From positions 186,001 through 250,000 of the forward strand of contig NZ_SSBI01000001.1 of assembly GCF_004795015.1 (NCBI RefSeq): 64,000 nt of DNA, given 5' to 3'. Positions 53,178-60,707 of the stretch are shown piece after piece. The DNA is from Streptomyces sp. A1277. Lineage in GTDB: Bacteria > Actinomycetota > Actinomycetes > Streptomycetales > Streptomycetaceae. A model generated the notes under the pieces. That model was not told where the DNA came from. It did no database searches and was given only the letters and a program-made list of their open reading frames with translations. A program made the translations under genes and the position numbers. How positions within the stretch are numbered: position 1 is the first letter of the stretch; each line of letters opens with the position of its first letter.

Positions 53178-53948
53178 TCAGACGGCGCCCACCCCGCCGT
53201 CGACGGGCACCGTGGCGCCCGTGACGAACGACGAGTCGTCGCCGCACAGCCACACCGCCGCCCGGGCGATCTCCGAGGGGTCGGCGAACCGCTGCTGGAT
53301 GGCGCGGGAGAAGAACTTCTTCTCGATGCCGGGGACCTGCTCCACGACCGACTCCATCATCTCGGTCAGCGTGCTGCCCACCGACAGCGCGTTGACCCTG
53401 ATCCCGCGCTCGCCGTACTCGGCCGCGGCCGCCTTGGTCAGCCCGATCACCGCGTGCTTGGCCGCGACATAGGGGGCCCCGGCTCCGGTGGCGATCAGCC
53501 CCGCGGTGCTCGCGGTGTTCACGATCGACCCCCCGCCGCCGGCCAGCATCGCGGGGATCTGGTGGCGCAGGCAGTTCCACACGCCGCGGACGTTCACGTC
53601 CATCACGGCGTCGTAGTCCTCGTCGGAGATCTCGTGCAGGTCCTTGCCGAGGACGGCGAGGCCCGCGTTGTTGAAGGCGGCGTCGAGCCGCCCGAAGTGC
53701 TCCACCGCCGTGGTGACGGCGCGGCCCACGTCCGCACCGTGCCGCACGTCCCCGGCGACGGCGACGGCCCGGCCCCCCGCCTTCTCGATCTCCTCCACCA
53801 GGTTCCGTAAGGCGTCCTCGCGCCGTGCCATCAGGACGACGGAGGCACCGCGGCGGGCCAGCAGCCGGGCCGCCGCCGCCCCGATGCCGGAGGACGCTCC
53901 GGTGACCATCGCGGCCCGGCCTTCGAAATCGCGTACGTCATCGATCAT
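53178..53948 (-). CDS. Short-chain dehydrogenase/reductase
   Basis: A 256-residue classical SDR with the cofactor motif TGASSGIGAAAA, NNAG (AAFNNAGLAV), catalytic Ser in NTASTAGLI and the YxxxK pair in YVAAKHAV. It oxidises or reduces an alcohol/ketone of the product or autoregulator. It lies convergent to the HAD-like gene and divergent from the second TetR gene, whose regulator may control it. Confidence 0.92.
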   Translation of the reverse strand: MIDDVRDFEGRAAMVTGASSGIGAAAARLLARRGASVVLMARREDALRNLVEEIEKAGGRAVAVAGDVRHGADVGRAVTTAVEHFGRLDAAFNNAGLAVLGKDLHEISDEDYDAVMDVNVRGVWNCLRHQIPAMLAGGGGSIVNTASTAGLIATGAGAPYVAAKHAVIGLTKAAAAEYGERGIRVNALSVGSTLTEMMESVVEQVPGIEKKFFSRAIQQRFADPSEIARAAVWLCGDDSSFVTGATVPVDGGVGAV

Positions 53949-54121
53949 GGCGGGCAGTCAAGCAGCAGGCGCGGGCCGCCGGAAGGTGCTCCCCGGCCAC
54001 CGTCGCGCGAGGGAACTTGGCAAGAACGCCCTGAGCTGGCCACCGGTGCTTTTCTTGGTGATTTCTTGACCTACGCTGGAACCGGTTTCGGCAACGTCGC
54101 CGGGAGGAGAGAGCGGTTTCC

Positions 54122-54694
54122 ATGGCGAGGCAGGAGAGGGCGGAGCAGACGCGGCGCAAGCTCGTGGAGGCGGCTGCGGAGGAGTTCGCCGCACACGGGT
54201 ACAGCGGCGCCTCGCTGAGCGGGATCGTCCGCTCGGCCGGGGTGACCATGGGCGCCCTGACCTTCCACTTCCCCTCCAAGTCGCTGCTCGCGGACGCGGT
54301 GCAGGAGGCCGGCGAGGACGCCACGCGCGCCGTCCTCGACGCCGGACCCGTCACGCCGGGCCTGCCCGCGCCGATCGGCGACATCCTCGCGCTGGCCGGC
54401 GCCATCGAGGCGAATCCGAGTATGCGGGCCGCCGCCCGCTTCGCCCGGGACGGCCACTCGCCGGCCGCGGGCTGGTACGGCTCCTGGGTCCCGGAGGTGC
54501 GGGCCCGGCTCGGCCGGTACGAGGCGTCGGGGCTCGCCCCGCTGCTCACCTTCGTCCTGCTCGGCGTGGAGGCGGCGACGGTCGCCCCGGAGACGCTGCG
54601 GGCGGTCACGGGCAGCGACCCGCGCGACGACCTGGCCCGGGCGTTGGAGACGCTGTCCGATCTGATGGCGTCGGTGCAGTCCGTCCCCGAGTGA
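54122..54694 (+). CDS. TetR-family regulator (pseudo-butyrolactone-receptor type)
   Basis: A 190-residue TetR protein with QTRRKLVEAAAEEFAAHGYSGASL and GIVRSAGVTMGALTFHFPSKSLLA as DNA-binding domain, matching the ScbR/ScbR2 subfamily style. The ligand domain is shorter than in the first receptor. It probably represses its own and the divergent SDR promoter; the gap contains the palindrome-like GGAACCGGTTTC at about 54077. The ATG follows GGGAGGAGAGAGCGGTTTCC. Confidence 0.87.
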   Translation: MARQERAEQTRRKLVEAAAEEFAAHGYSGASLSGIVRSAGVTMGALTFHFPSKSLLADAVQEAGEDATRAVLDAGPVTPGLPAPIGDILALAGAIEANPSMRAAARFARDGHSPAAGWYGSWVPEVRARLGRYEASGLAPLLTFVLLGVEAATVAPETLRAVTGSDPRDDLARALETLSDLMASVQSVPE

Positions 54695-54911
54695 CGACGC
54701 CCGGGGCGCCCCGGGGTGGCCGGCCAATGCCTTCTGATTCATGGTGACTTGCCCTCGCTTGGGCCCTGTTCGGGCTCCGCCGCGCCGCACTCCCGCCGAA
54801 AAATCTCAGCCGCCCGTGTACCGGACCGCCGTGCAGCTCAGGGCGCGCTTTCGGTGGTGGCCGGTGCCCGCCGGGGCCCCGATTCCCCGGGCGGCGGCGT
54901 GGAACGGGCTA

Positions 54912-54935
54912 GTAAAATAGAGAACGTTCGCTATA
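54912..54935 (+). promoter_or_regulatory. Candidate autoregulatory element upstream of the transposase-like gene
   Basis: ATAGAGAACGTTCGCTAT (54917-54934) is an 18-base palindrome with one mismatched pair, flanked by A-rich and T-rich arms in an otherwise GC-rich area. It ends 38 bases before the start codon and shares its left half with the element at 51674. Confidence 0.65.
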
Positions 54936-54972
54936 TTTTTTTGGAAGCGAGGCCGGGAGAGGAGCCCACCCC

Positions 54973-56082
54973 ATGGACCGGAGAGGTCAGGACGCCGCAC
55001 AGACCCCGTGCGCCGGATACGTCCGCGGGGTCTTCGGCCGGCTGCCGCGTGCGGATCAGCGCCGCTGGGCCGAGGCGTACCTGCGGGGCCTGCTCACCAC
55101 CCACGGCAAGAAGTCACTGCGCCGCATGGCGGAGAGCGCCCGGCTCTCCCCGACCGCCTGGCAGTCGTTGCAGCAGTTCGTCAACGACAGCTCCTGGCAG
55201 TGGCGCCCGGTCCGCGACGACCTCGCGGACTGGGTCGCGCGCCGCACCCCGGTGCGGGCGTGGACCCTGGCCCCGCTCGTCATCCCCCGCGGGGGACACC
55301 TGAGCGCCGGCGTCCACCGCCGCTTCGACCCCGTGCGCGGCCGGACCGTCAACTGCCAGTACGCGCTCGGCCTGTTCCTGACCACCGACGCCGGCGACTT
55401 CTCCGTCGACTGGCAGCTGTACCTGCCCCGGCACTGGACGGACGAGCCCCGGCTGCGGTCGCGGGCGCGGATTCCCGAGCCCGCCGCGCACCGCTCCGCC
55501 GTGGAGCTCTCCCTCGACATGGTCGACCGCAGGAGCCGGACCGGATTCCGGCCGCTGCCCGTCCTGGTCGGCCCGGACGCGCAACTGGACACCACGGCGC
55601 TCGTCCGGGGCCTGGATGCCCGCGGGCACCTGTGGATCGTCGCCCTGCCCGAAGGCACGGTGTGCCCCGCCGCGCGCCGGGCCGGCCGACGCGCCGTCGT
55701 GTCCGCCGTCCCGGTGGGCGGCGCCGCTCACGGCCTCCTCGCGCCGGCCGCCGCACCGGAACGGACCCGCCTCCTGGTGCATGAGAACCCCACCGGCGTG
55801 TCCCGGCCCGGCCGCACCTGGCTCACCAACCTGCCTCCCGAGCGGCACGAGGAGGCGCTCGCCCTCATCGCCGCCCACTCGGGACCGGCGACCGGCGCGG
55901 CCGAACTCGACCTGGGCATGGCCGACTTCGCCGGACGCTCCTACCCGGGCTGGCACCGCAACGCGACGCTCGTCTCGGCGGCACTGGCCCACCGGGGCCT
56001 CGGCCGGCCCGGGGACGGGGGCCGGGCGACGGGAGACCCCGGCCGCCTGGGGCCGCCCCCGCCGCGGACCGGCCACGAGTGA
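54973..56082 (+). CDS. Domesticated IS701-family transposase-like protein without catalytic acids
   Basis: A 369-residue protein with the IS701/DDE_5 fold: GKKSLRRMAESARLSPTAWQSLQQFVND, TVNCQYALGLFLTTDAGDFSVDW (in part), and GRSYPGWHRNATL. All three catalytic acids appear lost: WTLAPLVIPRGG replaces the usual W(I/V)LDDTSFPKKG (about 97-108), VLVGPDAQLD replaces VLADAAYGD, and DFAGRSYPGWH has Ala320 where E should be. No terminal inverted repeats are seen. A receptor-type palindrome sits in its promoter and a SARP gene follows, so I infer a regulatory role. Confidence 0.8.
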   Translation: MDRRGQDAAQTPCAGYVRGVFGRLPRADQRRWAEAYLRGLLTTHGKKSLRRMAESARLSPTAWQSLQQFVNDSSWQWRPVRDDLADWVARRTPVRAWTLAPLVIPRGGHLSAGVHRRFDPVRGRTVNCQYALGLFLTTDAGDFSVDWQLYLPRHWTDEPRLRSRARIPEPAAHRSAVELSLDMVDRRSRTGFRPLPVLVGPDAQLDTTALVRGLDARGHLWIVALPEGTVCPAARRAGRRAVVSAVPVGGAAHGLLAPAAAPERTRLLVHENPTGVSRPGRTWLTNLPPERHEEALALIAAHSGPATGAAELDLGMADFAGRSYPGWHRNATLVSAALAHRGLGRPGDGGRATGDPGRLGPPPPRTGHE

Positions 56083-56206
56083 CCGGTTCCCGGCTCCCGC
56101 AGCGGCGCCGGCCACCGCGACAGCACCACCCGCACGCCCATCACCCGGAAATCGTCACCCGCGGACCTGCCCGAGGACCACGGCGACGTCTACTTGAGGA
56201 GAGGCA

Positions 56207-57007
56207 ATGCACTTCCGACTTCTTGGCCCGCTCGACGTCCACGTCCGCGGCTGCGACATCACCCCCACCGCCCCCAAGCAGCGCCAGATCCTCGCCCTGC
56301 TCACGGCCCGGGCCAACCGCCGGGTCTCGGCGCCCGCACTGGTCAGCGAGGTGTGGGGATGCGAACCGCCCCGTACCTCCACCACCGCCCTGCAGACCTA
56401 CATAGGGGCCATCCGCAAGACCCTCGCCCTCGCCACCGGCACCACCGTGCGCGACATCACGGCCCGTCGCCTGATCACCGACGGCAACGGGTACCTGCTG
56501 CGCCTCGCCGACGACGAATGGGACCGCCCAGCCTTCGACCGGCTCGTCCTACAGGCCCGAACCCTCAGATCCGACGCCGAGGCGCCTCAGGCCGCCGAAC
56601 TCCTCGGCCGGGCCCTGGAGATGTGGCGCGGCGTCCCCTTCTGCAACGTCCCGCAGGGCAGCAGCCTCACCGTCCAGGCCCGCGTTCTGAGCGAATCCCA
56701 CCTGGCGGCGTGCGAGGCCCGCATCGACGCCCTGCTGCGCTGCCGCAGCTTCCAGGAGGCGGTCGCGGAGGCCGTGGCACTGGTCGAGGAGCACCCGTAC
56801 CACGAGAACGTGCACGCCCAGCTCATGCGCGCCCTCTACGCGTCGGGCCGCCGGGCGGCCGCCCTGGAGGTCTACCACCTCCTCAGCCGCCGGATGAGCC
56901 ACGACCTCGGCATCACCCCGTCCCCCGCCACCCGCACCCTCCAGCACGTCATGCTCCAGGACCGCCCCGACCAGCGCTACCTCGCCGCCTCCGGCGTCAC
57001 CGTCTGA
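56207..57007 (+). CDS. SARP-family transcriptional activator
   Basis: A 266-residue Streptomyces antibiotic regulatory protein. The OmpR-like winged helix (about 1-95) contains LLGPLDVHV, PKQRQILALL and LQTYIGAIRKTL; the bacterial transcriptional activation domain (about 105-250) contains RALEMWRGVPFCNV and EEHPYHENVHAQLMRALYASGRRAAALEVY. It binds direct heptamer repeats and activates biosynthetic operons. No ATPase domain follows, so it is the short type like ActII-ORF4. It is probably the pathway switch controlled by the receptors upstream. Confidence 0.93.
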   Translation: MHFRLLGPLDVHVRGCDITPTAPKQRQILALLTARANRRVSAPALVSEVWGCEPPRTSTTALQTYIGAIRKTLALATGTTVRDITARRLITDGNGYLLRLADDEWDRPAFDRLVLQARTLRSDAEAPQAAELLGRALEMWRGVPFCNVPQGSSLTVQARVLSESHLAACEARIDALLRCRSFQEAVAEAVALVEEHPYHENVHAQLMRALYASGRRAAALEVYHLLSRRMSHDLGITPSPATRTLQHVMLQDRPDQRYLAASGVTV

Positions 57008-57056
57008 GGCCGGCCCGCACCCCGGCCCCCGCTCCCGTGCGTGGGGCGGCCGGCCG

Positions 57057-58010
57057 TCAGGAACCCGCGCGGGGGGTCCCGCCGGTCTCCCAGAGGGCGC
57101 GGAGGGCGCGGGCGGGACCGCCCAGGCCGCGTACGCACTCCACGGCCGCCCCGACGAACGCGCGCAGCCGTTCCGTCTCGCGGTCCAGCGGCCACACGAA
57201 GGCGTAGTCCAGATGGGGCGCGTCGGTCAGCGGGCGGAAGACGAGTCCCGGCCGTGAGTAGTAGTGCTCACCCGCCGCGGCAACCGGCGTCACGCCCTTG
57301 CCGGCCAGCACCAGCGACAGCGCGTCCTCCCAGTGCGTGATCGCCTGCCCCTGCGGAATGGGGCGCCCGGACGGCGTCTGACGCGGGAAGTGGTACTCCA
57401 GCCAGTGCGCCGGGGCGGCGCCCGCGACGGTCAGGAGCGTGGCCTCCGCGAGATCCTCCATGGCGAGCGCCGGCCGCCGGGCGAACGGGTGCGACGACGC
57501 CATGAGCAGCACCCGCGGCTGCGACACGAAAACCGGCCCCGCGGTCAGATCCGGCTCCTCGACCGGCAGCTCGCTCACCTGGAAGTCCAGCTCGCCGGCG
57601 CGCAGCGGACCGTACGGGTCGGAGATCTGGATCTGCCGGATCCGTACGTCCGTCCCCGGATGCCGGCGGCCGAACTCCTCGCTGACGTGGTGCAGCAGGT
57701 GGCCGGTGAAGGCGCCGGAGAACCCGATGCGCAGGATGCCGGTGATCCCCCGGCCCGCCGCCGTCGCCTTGGCGATCTCCTCCTCGATACGCCGCTGAGC
57801 CGGCCCGATCCCGTCCCTGAGCTGCTCCCCGATCGGGGTGAGCGCCACCTGGCGGCTGGTGCGCTCGAAGAGTTTGGCGCCGATCCTGCGCTCGATGCGG
57901 GCGATGGTCTGGCTGACCCGGCTCTGCGAGATGCCCACGCGCTCCGCCGTCCTGCCGAAGTGCAGCTCGTCGGCGAGCGCGAGGAAGATCTCGATCTCCT
58001 GCCGTTCCAT
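57057..58010 (-). CDS. LysR-family transcriptional regulator
   Basis: A 317-residue LysR regulator. The N-terminal HTH is FLALADELHFGRTAERVGIS with QSRVSQTIARIERRIGAKLFER; the effector domain starts at about residue 90 (LRIGFSGAFTGHLLHHV). The ATG at 58010 gives the canonical METEIF-like start (MERQEIEIFLAL). It is divergent from the MFS exporter, which it likely controls. Confidence 0.92.
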   Translation of the reverse strand: MERQEIEIFLALADELHFGRTAERVGISQSRVSQTIARIERRIGAKLFERTSRQVALTPIGEQLRDGIGPAQRRIEEEIAKATAAGRGITGILRIGFSGAFTGHLLHHVSEEFGRRHPGTDVRIRQIQISDPYGPLRAGELDFQVSELPVEEPDLTAGPVFVSQPRVLLMASSHPFARRPALAMEDLAEATLLTVAGAAPAHWLEYHFPRQTPSGRPIPQGQAITHWEDALSLVLAGKGVTPVAAAGEHYYSRPGLVFRPLTDAPHLDYAFVWPLDRETERLRAFVGAAVECVRGLGGPARALRALWETGGTPRAGS

Positions 58011-58108
58011 GTCCTGCTCCCGGGTCCCCTCGCGCGTTCCGCCCTCCGGCCGCACCCGCCGGGTGCGCCTCCGTGCCGCTCTCGTGCCTCCCCACCGCTC
58101 CCACCTCG

Positions 58109-58135
58109 AACGATGAGCGCAGCGGATCGATCGTT
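58109..58135. promoter_or_regulatory. Candidate LysR operator between lysR and MFS genes
   Basis: AACGAT (58109-58114) and ATCGTT (58130-58135) form a perfect 6-bp inverted repeat with 15 bases between, in the divergent promoter region. LysR sites are typically imperfect palindromes of this kind. Confidence 0.35.
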
Positions 58136-58212
58136 GCACAGATCGTGCTTGTTGCGCAGGGAAGCCAACTCGATTCTGTACAGGAACAGTTGCTTACCGA
58201 AAGGACCCTGTC

Positions 58213-59697
58213 GTGGCCGTCACCGAGTCATCACCCCCGACACAGACCGAACGGACGGGTGCCGCCCCCCACGCGCCCGTCGTCGAGACCGCCGCGCCCA
58301 GCGCGTCCTTCGACGCGCGGGGCTGGCTGGTACTGATCACCCTGTGCTGCGCCACCTTCATGTGCGGTCTGGACTTCTCCATCGTGACCGTCGCCCTGCC
58401 CGACATCGGCGCGAGCCTCGGGTTCTCGTCGGCGGGCACGCTCCAGTGGGTTGCCACCGCGAGCCTGCTCCCCTCGGCGAGCCTGCTGCCGCTGTTCGCC
58501 CGCGTCGCCGACCTGGTGGGCCGCAAGCGGCTGTTCACCTTCGGCGTGGGCCTGTTCACGGCCTTCTCGCTGTGCGCCGCGCTGGCCGACGGCCCCGGCA
58601 TGCTGATCGCCTTCCGCGCCGGCCAGGGCGTCGCCGCCGCGATGATCGCCCCGGCCGCCATCGCCCTGATGACCGGCTACTTCCCCGAGGGCCCGCTGCG
58701 CGCCCGCGCGCTCGGCCTCAACGGCGCCGTGATGTCCCTCGGCTTCGTCCTCGGCGCGCTGGGCGGCGGTGTCATCACCAGTGGCTTCAGCTGGCGCTGG
58801 ACGATGGTCGTGCTGTGCGCGATGGGCGCCCTCGCGCTCGCCGGCGCCCTGGCGCTGCCCGCGATGCGGCAGTCCGTCACCGCCCGCAGCATGGACATCC
58901 CCGGCGCGATCCTGGCCACCCTCGGCCTGTTCGGCATCGTCTTCGGCATCTCGACCGGCGGTGACCAGGGCTGGCTCCGGGCGCAGTCGCTCGGCTCGAT
59001 CGTCGGCGGCGTGATCCTGCTCGGCGTCTTCCTGCTCGTCGAGCGGCGCCACCCGGAGCCGCTGATCCCGCTCAAGATCCTCAACCGTGCGACCGTCAAG
59101 TGGTCGGGCCTGATGGGCGTCGTCACCTTCGGCATGTGCGCCGGCACCACCCTGCTCCTGAGCCTGTACATGCAGGACGTCCTCGGCTACACCCCGCTCC
59201 AGGCCGGCCTCGGCTACCTCGGGGAAGGCGCCGCCGCGATGCTCGGCGGCATGTACGTCGCCAAGCTGCTCGGCCGCTTCGGCGGACCGAAGGTGCTGGC
59301 CGCGGGCCTGCTCATCCAGGGCGTCGGCACCGCCGCGATGTTCACCCTGTCCGAGGGCGGCAACCTGGCGGCCCTGCTCGTCACCTCGTCCGTCATGGGC
59401 CTCGGCCACGTCTTCAGCGTCGTCTCCTTCATCACCGTGATGACGTCCGGCGTCAAGGAGGAGGACCAGGGCGTCGTCGGCGGCCTCTCCCAGCTCCCGC
59501 AGTACGTGGCCGCGATCGGCGTCGCCGGGCTCAGCGCCATCGCCGCCGCCCGCACCGCCGCCCTCGCCGGTGGCGGGACGCCCACCCGGGCGGAGACCCT
59601 GGCCGGGCTGCACGCCGGCATGGTGAGCGCCGGCCTGATCGCCCTCGTCGGCGCCGCCCTGGCCGCGGTGCTGCTGCGCCGGCGGAGTGCCGCATAA
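58213..59697 (+). CDS. MFS drug exporter (DHA2 / EmrB-QacA family)
   Basis: A 494-residue transporter with about 14 hydrophobic segments. Family motifs include CGLDFSIVTVALPDIG (motif D1-like), LFARVADLVGRKRLF (motif A), FRAGQGVAAAMIAPAAIAL (motif B) and VLGALGGGVITSGFSWRW (motif C), typical of proton-driven antiporters. It probably exports the cluster's product. The GTG start follows CCGAAAGGACCCTGTC. It is divergent from the LysR gene. Confidence 0.92.
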   Translation: MAVTESSPPTQTERTGAAPHAPVVETAAPSASFDARGWLVLITLCCATFMCGLDFSIVTVALPDIGASLGFSSAGTLQWVATASLLPSASLLPLFARVADLVGRKRLFTFGVGLFTAFSLCAALADGPGMLIAFRAGQGVAAAMIAPAAIALMTGYFPEGPLRARALGLNGAVMSLGFVLGALGGGVITSGFSWRWTMVVLCAMGALALAGALALPAMRQSVTARSMDIPGAILATLGLFGIVFGISTGGDQGWLRAQSLGSIVGGVILLGVFLLVERRHPEPLIPLKILNRATVKWSGLMGVVTFGMCAGTTLLLSLYMQDVLGYTPLQAGLGYLGEGAAAMLGGMYVAKLLGRFGGPKVLAAGLLIQGVGTAAMFTLSEGGNLAALLVTSSVMGLGHVFSVVSFITVMTSGVKEEDQGVVGGLSQLPQYVAAIGVAGLSAIAAARTAALAGGGTPTRAETLAGLHAGMVSAGLIALVGAALAAVLLRRRSAA

Positions 59698-59824
59698 CCC
59701 TGGCCCCGTGCACGGCACCGACCCCCGCGGTGCCGTGCCGGTGCGGCCCCTCACCCCCATGGCCGGCCCGCCCGACATCCGGCGGCCGGCCGGCCCGTCC
59801 CGTCCCGGACAAGGAGAGCGACCG

Positions 59825-60661
59825 GTGCACCCCGAACAGGCCGGGCGCCGACTGCGCCGCCCCTCCGCGCTGCGCACGGTGCGCGTAGGCGACTTCAAGA
59901 TCTCCTACGTCCCCGACGGGGCGATGCTCCTCAAGCCGGCCGGCCGGCTGCCCACCGCCCCCGCGAGCCGCTGGGACGCCTACGCCGACCACCTCAACGA
60001 CACCGCCCGGCTCGTCGCCAACACCGGTGGCCTCCTCGTCGAGCTGGGCCCCGAGGCCCTGCTCATCGACGCGGGCTTCGGCTCCCGGCTCGTACCCGAC
60101 GACCCGTCCGATCCCGCGCTCGGCGCAGTGCACGGCGGCGGGCTGCCCGCCGGCCTCGCCCGCCTCGGCCGGCGCCCGGAGACGATCGGGGCGGTCGCCT
60201 TCACCCACCTGCACGCCGACCACATCGGCTGGGCCTGCGCCGACCCGCCTCTCTTCCCCGCGGCCGCCTTCGTCGTACCCAAGAGCGAGTGGGCGGCGCA
60301 CCGGCTTCCCCCCGAGGCCGTCCGGCTGCTGACGCCCCGGCTCGCCCTGGTCGCCCCCGGTGAGGAGGTCTTTCCCGGGGTCGAGGCGTTCGCCCTGCCC
60401 GGCCACACCTCAGGCCACACCGGTTACACGATCACCTCCCGCGGCACGCGCCTGCTCGCCTTCGGCGACGCGCTGACCACCCCGTTGCAGATCCGGCACC
60501 CCGAGTGGTCCGCGTCCGACGACGCCGACCCGCACCAGTCGACCCGCCACCGGCTCCGCCTCATCGCCGAACTCCGCCGCCCCGACACCATCGGCTTCGG
60601 CATCCACTTCGCGGACGTCGTCTTCGGCCGCGTTCAGGACGACGCCTGGGTCCCCGTGTGA
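59825..60661 (+). CDS. MBL-fold metallo-hydrolase
   Basis: A 278-residue metallo-beta-lactamase-fold enzyme with THLHADHIGW (HxHxDH), the third His in PGHTSGHTGY and the bridging Asp in LAFGDALTTP. The subfamily includes AHL-lactonase-like and other hydrolases acting on lactones or thioesters. In this setting, turnover of a lactone signal or release of a thioester is possible, but this is inference. The GTG follows AAGGAGAGCGACCG, better placed than any upstream start. Confidence 0.88.
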   Translation: MHPEQAGRRLRRPSALRTVRVGDFKISYVPDGAMLLKPAGRLPTAPASRWDAYADHLNDTARLVANTGGLLVELGPEALLIDAGFGSRLVPDDPSDPALGAVHGGGLPAGLARLGRRPETIGAVAFTHLHADHIGWACADPPLFPAAAFVVPKSEWAAHRLPPEAVRLLTPRLALVAPGEEVFPGVEAFALPGHTSGHTGYTITSRGTRLLAFGDALTTPLQIRHPEWSASDDADPHQSTRHRLRLIAELRRPDTIGFGIHFADVVFGRVQDDAWVPV

Positions 60662-60707
60662 CCGGGCGCGCACGGTGCCCCGGGACGCGCACCTGACCGG
60701 GTGCCCC

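Noticed and set aside
54973..56082. An active insertion sequence
   Set aside because: No terminal inverted repeats or target duplication are visible and the catalytic acids are replaced, so I describe it as a transposase-derived protein.
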